From an uncultured bacterium (GTDB taxonomy: Bacteria; Patescibacteriota; Minisyncoccia; Phycocordibacterales; CAIZLB01), in contig CAINHC010000013.1 in assembly GCA_903848795.1 (NCBI GenBank), positions 1 to 39,141 of the forward strand: a stretch of 39,141 nt of DNA, in the 5' to 3' direction. Positions 10,000 to 19,215 of the stretch are shown here, piece after piece (the first letter of the stretch is position 1; each line of letters begins with the position of its first letter). The translations under genes were made by a program, and so were the position numbers. The notes below the pieces were generated by a model. It did no database searches. It had not been told where the DNA came from and saw only the letters and a program-made list of their open reading frames with translations.

Positions 10000-11481
10000 T
10001 TAAACTCGTGAAATCCTTGGTTTTGAATCCGCGCCAGTATCTTCAACCTTATATCCCAATTCATTTATTTTGATTCTAAGTAAATCTGCTTCACCCCAGT
10101 CCTTTTCTTGGCGAGCTTTTTCTCTGGCTTCAATTAATTCTCGAACTTCCTCAGGTAAATCTTCTTCCAGACTTTCTTCCTTCTTCTTTTGTTCCACAGC
10201 TTTTTCAAGTATTTTAAGGCCCAAAACTTTGTCGAAACTTTCAATTAACTTTATCTTTTCTTCATCTCCCATTTCGATCTCCTTTAGAAGTGACCACAGA
10301 AGTGCAATGGCTTTAGGAGTATCTAAATCATCGTTAATAAAATTCAATAAATTATTTCTGTAGTTTTTTGAAATTTCCGATTCAGATTCCAATCTAGTGT
10401 CACCATTAGATTCATCGGTAGTATCAGTATCGGCATGGGCACTCATCGTAGTCTTCACCTTCCTCAAAATAGCAGTAACAGAATCAATAAGCTTCCCATA
10501 AGCACGCCCCGCATCCTCAAGTGCCTCATAAGAAAAACTAATAGCTGTGCTGTATCTTGCGGTTAGAAGCCAATATCGATAGGCGAGAGGGTTAATGCCT
10601 TTTTCTTTAAGAGTATCAATTGTAACAAAGGTACCGCTGGACTTTGCCATTTTTCCACCATCAAAAATCAAAAAGGCATTATGCATCCAGTAATTAGCAA
10701 GCGGAGCGCCATCGTGAGCGCATTCAGATTGCGCAATTTCATTATTGTGGTGAACTGGAATATGATCAATTCCGCCAGTGTGAATATCAAAACTATCTCC
10801 CAAATATTTAGATGACATTGCAGAACATTCTATATGCCATCCAGGGAAACCTTTTCCAAATGGAGTCTCATAACCCAATCTCTCATCAAATTTCCAAATA
10901 GCAAAATCTTTATAATTTCTTTTCTCAGAATCTTCTCCAATTCTACTTTCATCGCCCTCGGCTTGCCCCAACTTTCCATAGTCATCTTTCTTGGAAGTAT
11001 CGAAATATATTCCTCGAGATGTTTTGTAGGCTACATCTTTTGCTAATAAGGTGTTTATCATTTCTATATCTTCTTTGATGTGATCGCTGGCAAAAGGATA
11101 TGTTGTTGCACTTATAATATTTAGATCCTTTTGTGCATCTCTGAAAGCCGAATAATAATGATCAGCAATCTCACGCATTGAGATAAGGGTCATCGGCTTT
11201 CCTTCACGAAGAATTGCCTTTGTCATTTTATCTTCACCTTCATCCGCATCAGAAGATAAGTGGCCAATATCTGTAATATTAATCACTTGATTCACCTCAT
11301 ATCCATTGAATTCAAATACGCGTCTGAGTGTATCAGCAAAGACATAAGATCGAAGGTTGCCAATATGGGGATAGTCATAAACAGTCGGTCCACAATGATA
11401 CATTCCAACTTTGTTTGGAGTAATTGGGGTAAATATCTGCTTCTCTTTACCGAGGGTGTTATATAGAGTGATTTTGTTCAT
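10000..11481 (-). CDS. cysS: Cysteinyl-tRNA synthetase
   Basis: MYHCGPTVYDYPHIGNLRSYVFADTLRR; HIECSAMSSKYLG; KMAKSSG. Confidence 0.97.
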   Translation of the reverse strand: MNKITLYNTLGKEKQIFTPITPNKVGMYHCGPTVYDYPHIGNLRSYVFADTLRRVFEFNGYEVNQVINITDIGHLSSDADEGEDKMTKAILREGKPMTLISMREIADHYYSAFRDAQKDLNIISATTYPFASDHIKEDIEMINTLLAKDVAYKTSRGIYFDTSKKDDYGKLGQAEGDESRIGEDSEKRNYKDFAIWKFDERLGYETPFGKGFPGWHIECSAMSSKYLGDSFDIHTGGIDHIPVHHNNEIAQSECAHDGAPLANYWMHNAFLIFDGGKMAKSSGTFVTIDTLKEKGINPLAYRYWLLTARYSTAISFSYEALEDAGRAYGKLIDSVTAILRKVKTTMSAHADTDTTDESNGDTRLESESEISKNYRNNLLNFINDDLDTPKAIALLWSLLKEIEMGDEEKIKLIESFDKVLGLKILEKAVEQKKKEESLEEDLPEEVRELIEAREKARQEKDWGEADLLRIKINELGYKVEDTGADSKPRISRV

Positions 11482-11573
11482 AACGATATTTAAAGTCTAG
11501 CATAAAATATGAGGAGCGCCCAATGGTTATACATTGACCTCACCTCTCAATTCTGCGATAATGAATTCATATT

Positions 11574-12830
11574 ATGACAAGAAAAAATAAAGAAACATTA
11601 AGACGAATTACCACGGGTGGATTAGTGGTTGCTATTGTCATTGCTGTATTTACATCTGGATTTATATCGGGACAGATGAGAACAGTAGAGGCTGGCAAAA
11701 TCCCTGGAGTTGTAAATGTTGATAAAAGTAAGCCAAAGGATGTTAATGCTGATTTTGAGCTATTTTGGAAAGCTTGGACAATTTTGAATGATAAATATGT
11801 TGCAACTCATAATTCAACAACATCACCCGCGCCAACAAATCAAGACAGAGTATATGGCGCAATAAAAGGAATGACAGCTTCCCTTGGTGACCCATATACT
11901 GTTTTCTTTACTCCACAGGAGTCCGCAATGTTTGAAAGTGAGATCGATGGTAATTTTGAGGGAGTTGGAATGGAACTTGGTATTAAGAATGATATTCTTA
12001 CCGTCATTTCTGCTTTGAAGAGCACTCCAGCTGAGAAGGCAGGAATTAAGAGCGGTGATAAGATTTTAAAAATCAATGAGACTCTAACCACAGGTGGCCT
12101 ATCGGTTGAACAAGCTGTAAAGATGATTAGGGGTCCAAAGGGAACTAATGTTAACTTCACAATACTAAGAGGAGATGCGACCTCAACAATGGAGATTAAG
12201 GTGACAAGAGATGTTATCAATCTTCCAACACTTGATTCTAACTACGATACTAAGACAGGAATTTATACGATAAAACTTTATAATTTCTCAGCACAAGCTT
12301 CAACTTTGTTTAGGAATGCACTGAAGGATTTTGTTGATTCAAAGAGTAATCGCCTTGTTATTGACCTTAGAGGAAATCCAGGAGGATATCTAGACTCTGC
12401 AGTTGATATGGCAAGTTGGTTCTTGCCTCCAGGAAAGACTGTTGTTCGGGAGAGTTATAGCAAAGGGAAGCCTGAGACATCGGAGAAGAGTAGGGGATAC
12501 AATATCTTTAACGATAATCTAAGGACTGTAATCTTGATTGACCAAGGATCCGCTTCTGCATCAGAGATTTTAGCTGGTGCGCTACAAGAGAATGGTAAGG
12601 CTAAGCTTGTTGGTACAAGAAGCTTTGGTAAGGGATCTGTTCAGGAGCTTGTTAAATTGACACCTGATACATCACTTAAGGTAACTATTGCTAGATGGTT
12701 AACGCCAAATGGCAAGTCAATTTCAGAGGGGGGTCTTACACCTGACGTCGAGGTGAAAAACACGCCTGAGGAGACAGCAAAGGGAATTGATGCCCAAATG
12801 CTAAAGGCTATTGAGATTCTTAGTAATTAA
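11574..12830 (+). CDS. S41 family C-terminal processing peptidase with PDZ domain
   Basis: DPYTVFFTPQE, PDZ (GIKSGDKILKINE), LRGNPGGYLDSAVDMASWFL, GSASASEILAGALQENGKAKLVGTRSFGKGSVQ. Confidence 0.95.
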   Translation: MTRKNKETLRRITTGGLVVAIVIAVFTSGFISGQMRTVEAGKIPGVVNVDKSKPKDVNADFELFWKAWTILNDKYVATHNSTTSPAPTNQDRVYGAIKGMTASLGDPYTVFFTPQESAMFESEIDGNFEGVGMELGIKNDILTVISALKSTPAEKAGIKSGDKILKINETLTTGGLSVEQAVKMIRGPKGTNVNFTILRGDATSTMEIKVTRDVINLPTLDSNYDTKTGIYTIKLYNFSAQASTLFRNALKDFVDSKSNRLVIDLRGNPGGYLDSAVDMASWFLPPGKTVVRESYSKGKPETSEKSRGYNIFNDNLRTVILIDQGSASASEILAGALQENGKAKLVGTRSFGKGSVQELVKLTPDTSLKVTIARWLTPNGKSISEGGLTPDVEVKNTPEETAKGIDAQMLKAIEILSN

Positions 12831-12848
12831 TGCTATATTCATTCCACT

Positions 12849-13295
12849 ATGAAAGTTATTTTGCTTAAACACATTCCAAAAACTGGAAACAAACACGATA
12901 TTATAGAGGTATCAGATGGTTTCGCTCTTAATTCACTATTCCCAAAAGGATTGGCTGAGAGAGCTACACCTGGCGCTATGAAGAAGGTTGAATTGATTAA
13001 GGCCGGCGAGGAGGCTGAGAGAGCTGTTAGAGAAGACCTTCTTTTGAAGAATCTAAAGGAGCTCAGTGACGTCAAGATTACTATCGCTGGAAAGGCTAAT
13101 GAGAAGGGTCATTTCTTTGCGGGAATTCACAAGGAGGAGATTATTTCTGCTCTTAAGGAACAAAAGCAAATCGACATGGACGCAAGTCACATTGTCTTGG
13201 ACAAGGCGCTTAAGGAGGTTGGCGAGCACAAAGTGGATGTAAAGGTACAAGATAAGGTATCTCACTTTACAGTGGAGTTGGTGGCGCTGGTATAG
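12849..13295 (+). CDS. rplI: 50S ribosomal protein L9
   Basis: MKVILLKHIPKTGNKHDIIEVSDGFALNSLFPKGLAERAT. Confidence 0.95.
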   Translation: MKVILLKHIPKTGNKHDIIEVSDGFALNSLFPKGLAERATPGAMKKVELIKAGEEAERAVREDLLLKNLKELSDVKITIAGKANEKGHFFAGIHKEEIISALKEQKQIDMDASHIVLDKALKEVGEHKVDVKVQDKVSHFTVELVALV

Positions 13296-13370
13296 TTGGG
13301 GTCAGGCCCCATACACGACGGCCGAAATGTGGTGTAATAAGTAAGCTGAAAAAATGAATCAAGGAAAAAG

Positions 13371-13398
13371 ACATCAGCGCGGGCGGGTGTTTTTTTAT
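13371..13398 (+). terminator. Probable rho-independent terminator after rplI
   Basis: gacatc...gggtgttttttt hairpin with U tract. Confidence 0.55.
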
Positions 13399-13426
13399 TT
13401 ACGTTAAATAATGATATAATCCATGT

Positions 13427-13846
13427 ATGACAAAAATTGATTTAATTGCTAGAGGGATTATTATTCAAGATGACAAAATATTATTATGTAAAAGCCTTGA
13501 GCAAGGTCACTATTTTCTTCCTGGTGGACATGTTGAAGAGGGGGAGACTCAAGAGGAAACTTTCACGAGAGAGATGCAGGAAGAAATTGGAAGGGGTGTA
13601 TCTAAGGTGCAAAAGATAATAGATGTTAATAATAGTTATGTATACAAGGAACAAGAGTTTAATGAAATAATTTCTATATATATTGTTGCTTTGAAAGATT
13701 ATTTAAATATCAAAAGCTTAGAGGATCATATAGATTTTGCTTGGGTTCCGCTTTCTGGCTTGGCCACATCTGTATTTAAGCCAATCGAAATGGTACCAGA
13801 AATATTGAAATGTGTTGAGGAGAATAGGGAGTTTTGGTTGGTATAG
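13427..13846 (+). CDS. NUDIX hydrolase
   Basis: GGHVEEGETQEETFTREMQEEIGRG matches the Nudix box. Confidence 0.92.
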   Translation: MTKIDLIARGIIIQDDKILLCKSLEQGHYFLPGGHVEEGETQEETFTREMQEEIGRGVSKVQKIIDVNNSYVYKEQEFNEIISIYIVALKDYLNIKSLEDHIDFAWVPLSGLATSVFKPIEMVPEILKCVEENREFWLV

Positions 13847-13862
13847 AGGGTGACTGTTTGAT

Positions 13863-13892
13863 AAAAGACATTCGCAGAGGCGGATGTCTTTT
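13863..13892 (+). terminator. Rho-independent terminator after the NUDIX gene
   Basis: aaaagacattcgc-agag-gcggatgtctttt, 13 bp stem with one wobble. Confidence 0.85.
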
Positions 13893-14010
13893 TGCGTGGT
13901 GTAATTTAGCTTGAAAATATGAACGGATTAAACTTATCCACAAAACTTTAGAAAATCTTTGGGTTTTCTTTATCTCAGAAATTTAATAATACAGGGGTAA
14001 TTATTAAAAT

Positions 14011-14538
14011 ATGAATGAAGAAGAAATATCCAAAAAAGCTGTTAAATATATTAACAAAAATAAAGAGTTGTTGATTGAAAGGTTTGCGAATTCTATGGAT
14101 CATGTTCCTGAGGAGTTACCTATGACAATTTTTATGGCTGGTTCCCCTGGTGCTGGTAAGACAGAATTCTCAAAAGAGCTTGCTGAGTTTTATAATAACA
14201 CTGCCGTAAGAATTGATGCAGATGATATAAGAAATTTTTTTGAAGACTACGATGGCTTGAATGCGCACGTCTTCCAAAAGGCGGTAAGTATTGGAGTTGA
14301 TATATTATATAGATTTTGTTTAGCAAATAATTTCAACATCATTTTAGATGGAACATTTGCTCACAAAAGAGTTAGTGGAAACATACAAAAATCTTTAGAT
14401 AAAAATAGAAGGGTATTCATTGCTTTTATCTATCAGAGGCCTGAAGTTGCTTGGAATTTTACTGAAAATAGAGAGTTAGTCGATCATAGAAAAATTACCA
14501 AAGATTCATTTATAAGGACGTTTTTACAATCAAGGTAA
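14011..14538 (+). CDS. Zeta-toxin-like P-loop kinase, C-terminally truncated by an in-frame TAA
   Basis: FMAGSPGAGKTEFSKELAEF Walker A, RIDADDIRN, IILDGTFAHKRVSGNIQKSLDKNRRV, YQRPEVAWNFTENRE. Confidence 0.85.
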   Translation: MNEEEISKKAVKYINKNKELLIERFANSMDHVPEELPMTIFMAGSPGAGKTEFSKELAEFYNNTAVRIDADDIRNFFEDYDGLNAHVFQKAVSIGVDILYRFCLANNFNIILDGTFAHKRVSGNIQKSLDKNRRVFIAFIYQRPEVAWNFTENRELVDHRKITKDSFIRTFLQSR

Positions 14539-14706
14539 AATGTAAATATGGTCAAAATAGAATTTGGCAACAAAATCGAATTAAACCTGTTTATTAAAAA
14601 TATTAACAACGATAAAGTTGAAATCGCTCATTTGAATATAATGAAAATTGACGCATATTTAGAGAGGATATATACTATTGATGAATTATTAAAACTAATA
14701 ATATGA
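14539..14706 (+). pseudogene. Separated C-terminal part of the zeta-toxin-like gene, in frame after the stop (or a separate 52 aa ORF from ATG 14548)
   Basis: In-frame continuation NVNMVKIEFGNKIELNLFIKNINNDKVEIAHLNIMKIDAYLERIYTIDELLKLII*; ends with ATGA overlap into the next ORF. Confidence 0.7.
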
Positions 14707-14906
14707 TTAAAAAACTGCTTTCAAAATTAACCTCGATAAAGAAAAAAGAGTATCCAAAGAGGACGCTTAGTGATTTTATGATAAATGCTCCACTAGAAGA
14801 AAAACAGGCGGTTTATGCTGAAATTATTAGAAGATCCAATGTGAGACAGAGAAAGATTATGAAAGAGGCAGAAAAGATTTTGGCGGAGAGGGCTAAGAGT
14901 GTTTAG
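14703..14906 (+). CDS. Small basic hypothetical protein coupled to the zeta-like gene
   Basis: 67 aa; start overlaps the TGA of the upstream frame (ATGA). Confidence 0.65.
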   Translation: MIKKLLSKLTSIKKKEYPKRTLSDFMINAPLEEKQAVYAEIIRRSNVRQRKIMKEAEKILAERAKSV

Positions 14907-14965
14907 TCTTGTAATATTTCCATTTGCAAATCGTCATTATGTGTATAAGAAATAATATGCTCATC

Positions 14966-15130
14966 ATGGTTCTATACACCGTGTAAGGCTTGGGCGATAA
15001 TGTGGAGAGAAACAGTGGAAATAAGCAACCAGATTGTTTTCCCGCTGGACGGTACGCACGTTTGACCCGACGCTTGGCTGAAATGCTGAGATTCCCCGTG
15101 TGCCGAAGTGTTATATTGATGTATAGACTA
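14966..15130 (+). ncRNA. Candidate structured RNA (family unknown) ahead of a terminator
   Basis: Closing helix GT(T)CTATAC (14969-14977)/GTATAGAC (15121-15128); internal ccag...ctgg and gg(ta)cgcac...gtgtgcc helices; no convincing ORF; terminator at 15158. Confidence 0.35.
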
Positions 15131-15157
15131 GATATAACGCTGGGTTAATTAATTGCC

Positions 15158-15187
15158 AAAACAGAGGCGCTTAGGCGTCTCTGTTTT
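15158..15187 (+). terminator. Rho-independent terminator
   Basis: aaaacagaggcgc-ttag-gcgtctctgtttt, 13 bp stem with one G-U. Confidence 0.85.
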
Positions 15188-15250
15188 GTGTATGTTCAAA
15201 CGAGGTGGAACTTTTAATTTATATAAACCTTATTAAAACTTAAAGCGTTA

Positions 15251-15288
15251 ACTTTTAATTTGACATATTCTAATTAAAAGTATAAGAT
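15251..15288 (+). promoter_or_regulatory. Promoter with overlapping inverted-repeat operator upstream of the Fic gene
   Basis: ACTTTTAATT (15251-15260)-N11-AATTAAAAGT (15272-15281); TTGACA 15260-15265, 17 nt spacer, TAAGAT 15283-15288; extra half-site at 15210-15219. Confidence 0.6.
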
Positions 15289-15294
15289 AGTTGT

Positions 15295-16437
15295 ATGAAG
15301 AAATTTACGGCTGGTATTTATACGAATCAAGACCAATATAAAAGCTTTTTGCCGTCTTTGGTGAATGTACCTTTTGAGTGGGAGGATAGGGGAATAGACA
15401 TGCTCTTAAGTGAAGCAATGAGGTATCTTGGTGAGCTAAATGCTTATTCCAAGCTTATTCCTGATGTTGATTTCTTTATAAAAATGCATATAGCTAAGGA
15501 AGCTAATGCTTCTAGTGTTATAGAGGGTACAAATACAAATTTGGATGAAGCTTTATCTCCAGAAGTGGAAATTGCTCCAGAAAAGAAGGATGACTGGTCA
15601 GAGGTTCAAAACTATATAAAGGCTTTAAATTTTTCTATTAATGAAATAAATACAGAAGGAAGACCTCCATTTTCAATGAGGCTTCTTAAGGATACTCATA
15701 AAATACTTTTAGATGGTGTTAGAGGTTTTACAAAACTACCTGGGGAGGTTAGAACAAGTCAAAACTGGATTGGAGGGTCATCTTTGAAAGATGCTGTTTA
15801 TATTCCTCCACATCATACTGATGTTCCAGATCTTTTGGGTGATTTAGATAGGTTTTGGCATAATAAAAAATTGGAGATTCCTGAATTAATAAAAATAGGT
15901 ATTGGACATTATCAATTGGAATCAATCCACCCCTTCTTGGATGGTAATGGACGTATTGGAAGACTCGCAATTGTTCTTCATCTTATAAGTCTGGGGATAT
16001 TACAAAAACCAACTCTTTATATTTCGCAATTTTTTGAAAAAAATCGCGCGCAATATTATGATGCATTATCTAGAGTTAGAGCGTCTAATGATATAGAACA
16101 CTGGCTAAAGTTTTTCTTGAATGGTGTTGCTGAGACGGCAAAAGATTCCAGAGAGACTCTTGAGAGAATAATAGATTTGAGAAAGAAATATGAAGATTCT
16201 ATTGAGTCTGGAATGGGAATAAAAAGACAAAAACTTGGTAAAGATTTACTGAGGAAGCTTTTTGCTAAACCAATTGTTACAATTAATGATATCAAGGACC
16301 TGGTGCCAATGACTTTCCCTACAGCAAATTCAATCGCTAAGGATTTCCAAAGACTGGGAATTTTTGAGGAAAAGACAGGAAGAAAGAAAGATCGTATTTT
16401 CTATTTAAGAGAATATTTGGATTTATTTAATAAATAA
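15295..16437 (+). CDS. Fic family protein with inhibitory helix and C-terminal winged helix
   Basis: HPFLDGNGRIGR Fic motif; SSVIEGTN (S/T)xxxE(G/N) inhibitory motif; C-terminal wHTH-like sequence. Confidence 0.93.
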   Translation: MKKFTAGIYTNQDQYKSFLPSLVNVPFEWEDRGIDMLLSEAMRYLGELNAYSKLIPDVDFFIKMHIAKEANASSVIEGTNTNLDEALSPEVEIAPEKKDDWSEVQNYIKALNFSINEINTEGRPPFSMRLLKDTHKILLDGVRGFTKLPGEVRTSQNWIGGSSLKDAVYIPPHHTDVPDLLGDLDRFWHNKKLEIPELIKIGIGHYQLESIHPFLDGNGRIGRLAIVLHLISLGILQKPTLYISQFFEKNRAQYYDALSRVRASNDIEHWLKFFLNGVAETAKDSRETLERIIDLRKKYEDSIESGMGIKRQKLGKDLLRKLFAKPIVTINDIKDLVPMTFPTANSIAKDFQRLGIFEEKTGRKKDRIFYLREYLDLFNK

Positions 16438-16452
16438 TTATAGAATAACAAA

Positions 16453-18441
16453 ATGGAAAACTTTAATCAAAAGACGTCAATGATATGGAATATCGCAGAT
16501 ATTCTTAGAGGTGGATGGAAACAGCATGAATATCAAGATGTTATATTACCAATGGTGGTTTTAAAGCGTTTGGATTCAATACTTGCTGATACAAAGTCCA
16601 AGGTCTTAGAAAAGCACAATGAATATAAGGGAAAAATTCAAGATTTAGATCCAATTCTTAAAAGAACAGCAGGGGTTCCATTTTATAATATTTCTGATTA
16701 TGATTTTAAAACTCTTCTAGGCGAGCCTAAGCAATTAGCTAAAAATTTCAAACAATATATAAACGGTTACAGTAAAAATATTCAAGACATATTTGAAAAA
16801 TTTGATTTCAATAAACAACTAGAAAGATTGGAAGGTGGAGATCTTCTGTTTTATGTTATACAAGAATTAAATAAAGTAGACCTGCATCCATCAAGTGTGG
16901 ATAATTATCAAATGGGTCATGTATTTGAAGAACTACTCAGAAAGTTCTCTGAAATGTCTAACGAGACGGCTGGAGAGCACTACACCCCACGTGATGTGAT
17001 AGGTGTTATGGCAGAATTGCTTTTTGTGCCAGATGTTAAAGATCTTAAAAAACCTCATGTTATAAAAAAGATATATGATCCCGCATGTGGAACAGGAGGT
17101 ATGCTTTCAGTTGCCAAGGATTATATATTAGAAAATATAAACAAAGAAGCTGATATATTTTTGTATGGACAAGAATTAAATTCTGTAACTTATGCCATGG
17201 CTAAGTCAGACATGTTGATTAAGGGTGATAACCCAGATCTAATAAGAGGTGGGGAGAAAGATCATTCAAAAGCAAGTACGCTGTCCAACGATCAATTCTT
17301 TGGGGAGGTCTATGATTATGGGTTGAGTAACCCACCCTACGGAGTTGATTGGAAGAAAGACAAGGATGCAGTGGAGAGAGAGGCTACAAAGGGCTATGCG
17401 GGCAGATTTGGCGCAGGAACGCCTCGTATATCAGATGGACAGTTATTGTTCTTACAACACCTTGTATCAAAGATGAAGCCAGAAAAAGACGGCGGATCTA
17501 GAATTGGAATAGTCCATAATGGATCACCCCTCTTTACTGGTGATGCTGGAAGTGGAGAAAGTGAAATCAGAAGATGGATATTAGAGAAGGACTTATTGGA
17601 AACGATAGTTGCCTTGCCTGATCAACTTTTCTATAACACTGGTATAAATACATATCTATGGTTTATCTCAAATAGGAAGCCTGCGAATCGCAAAGGCAAG
17701 GTTCATCTTATAGATGCTAGAAAGTTTTACAAAAAGACTCGAAAAAGCTTAGGTAGTAAGCGTCATGAGATTGATCCTGATTCGAAAAATAAAATAGTTG
17801 ATTTGTATAAAAACTTTGAAGAAGGTGAATTTTCTAAGATATTCAAAACTACAGATTTTGCTTATAGGCAAATTACTATTGAAAGACCACTTAAACTTAA
17901 TTTTTCAGTTACAGAAGAAAAGCTAAATAATTTAAATAGTCAAAGCTTTTTTATTAAAGCTAAACAAGAGGATAGAAATAGTATAATCTCCGGGTTGAAA
18001 TTGATGGAAGTTGATAAGATTTACAAGAATAAAGAATCTTTTGAAACAGATTTGATTATTCACCTTAATGGAACCTTAATGTCCAAGGGATTTAGAGAAA
18101 AGGTTATTGATTTTATGTCAGATCGTGATGAAGACGGTATGGTTTGTTTAGATAAAGACGGTAACCCAGAATCTGATAGTGAGCTACGAGATTATGAAAA
18201 TGTAACATACGAGATGGATATAAAGGAATATTTCAACAAAGAAGTTAAACCTTATGTTCCAGACGCTTGGATTAATGAATCTGTTAGGGATCACAAGGAT
18301 GGTAAAATTGGTGTAGTTGGATACGAGATACCATTTACGAGGTTCTTTTATAAATATGAAGCACCAAGAAGTTTGGAGGAAATTGAGAAAGACATTGAGG
18401 AGGTCGAGAATGAATTGTTGGTATTATTAAAACAGCTTTAA
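16453..18441 (+). CDS. hsdM: Type I restriction-modification DNA methyltransferase subunit M
   Basis: IWNIADILRGGWKQHEY, YTPRDVIGVMAELL, DPACGTGGML, SNPPYG. Confidence 0.95.
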   Translation: MENFNQKTSMIWNIADILRGGWKQHEYQDVILPMVVLKRLDSILADTKSKVLEKHNEYKGKIQDLDPILKRTAGVPFYNISDYDFKTLLGEPKQLAKNFKQYINGYSKNIQDIFEKFDFNKQLERLEGGDLLFYVIQELNKVDLHPSSVDNYQMGHVFEELLRKFSEMSNETAGEHYTPRDVIGVMAELLFVPDVKDLKKPHVIKKIYDPACGTGGMLSVAKDYILENINKEADIFLYGQELNSVTYAMAKSDMLIKGDNPDLIRGGEKDHSKASTLSNDQFFGEVYDYGLSNPPYGVDWKKDKDAVEREATKGYAGRFGAGTPRISDGQLLFLQHLVSKMKPEKDGGSRIGIVHNGSPLFTGDAGSGESEIRRWILEKDLLETIVALPDQLFYNTGINTYLWFISNRKPANRKGKVHLIDARKFYKKTRKSLGSKRHEIDPDSKNKIVDLYKNFEEGEFSKIFKTTDFAYRQITIERPLKLNFSVTEEKLNNLNSQSFFIKAKQEDRNSIISGLKLMEVDKIYKNKESFETDLIIHLNGTLMSKGFREKVIDFMSDRDEDGMVCLDKDGNPESDSELRDYENVTYEMDIKEYFNKEVKPYVPDAWINESVRDHKDGKIGVVGYEIPFTRFFYKYEAPRSLEEIEKDIEEVENELLVLLKQL

Positions 18442-18495
18442 TAATTACTGATCAATTTGCCGGCGTCGGCAAGATGATAAAATATACAATAAAAA

Positions 18496-18972
18496 ATGGA
18501 AAAAATTACTGATCAACAATTCAATACCGTAAAGGAAAAAGCTGAAGAACTTTATAAGTCAGTTGGTGAAGTTCACTGTCCTTATTTTGGAGAAAAAATA
18601 ACTTTCAATGCAAAGGGACTAGAACACCTTAAATTCAAAGAGAAAAATCATGCAAGATCTAGTGACGATCAATACATGAGATTAAAATTACTCAAACTTG
18701 CACCCGAGGTAATAAAATTATCTAAAACTATTCAAGGTATTTCTGAACAGAAAGTCTTTGAATTAAATAGAAGTAATCATAGAAATGAACGTAAACTAGT
18801 TGATGCGGTTTACTATGAGTTTATAGCAATAATTGAAAATTCAAGAGTTAGGGTTATTGTCAAACAGATCGGTACAGCTCCTAAATATTTTTGGAGTGTG
18901 ATACCTTTTTGGAAGGTAAACAAAGATAATGGTAAAAGGAGATTCCATTACGGAAGTCCTGAAAATGATTAA
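18496..18972 (+). CDS. Hypothetical protein; possibly a BECR-fold nuclease-like family (tentative)
   Basis: 158 aa; KGLEHLKFKEKNHARSSDDQYMRLKLLKLAPEVIKLSKTIQGI ... YFWSVIPFW; co-directional in the RM island. Confidence 0.65.
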   Translation: MEKITDQQFNTVKEKAEELYKSVGEVHCPYFGEKITFNAKGLEHLKFKEKNHARSSDDQYMRLKLLKLAPEVIKLSKTIQGISEQKVFELNRSNHRNERKLVDAVYYEFIAIIENSRVRVIVKQIGTAPKYFWSVIPFWKVNKDNGKRRFHYGSPEND

Positions 18973-19009
18973 AAATATGATATATAAAAATGTACAAAAT
19001 AATACAACA

Positions 19010-19215
19010 AAAAACACCGCTTTTGGCGATGTCCTTTGTTGGCACTTGGCTACGGTTTGGATAAACATTGACCGTGAGAGGGCAAGCCCATCCAAGCGCC
19101 ACATACAGTGTACAAAATTCTCCGGAGAAAATCAAGTAATGCAAAAACCTAGCATTTTACTAGGTCTTGCGGAACGTAATCCCGAATCCACGGGTAGGAC
19201 GGTCAAGATGATCGT
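19010..19215 (+). ncRNA. Candidate structured RNA within the RM island (family unknown)
   Basis: GGCACTTGG (19041-19049)/CCAAGCGCC (19092-19100) enclosing acggt/accgt and gggcaagccc hairpins; gcaa..acctag(19141-19152)/ctaggt.ttgc(19160-19170); cccg-aatcca-cggg (19181-19194); gtcct(19031)/aggac(19196); locally higher GC. Confidence 0.4.

Noticed and set aside
14536-14538. Genome-wide TAA recoding as explanation for the zeta interruption
   Set aside because: TAA ends many clear genes here (uvrA, leuS, hsdM, rplI-neighbouring genes) at expected lengths, so global reassignment is not supported.
19181-19194. T-arm-like cccgaatccacggg, possible tRNA
   Set aside because: No matching acceptor stem, anticodon arm or GTTCRANNC T-loop; no tRNA could be folded.
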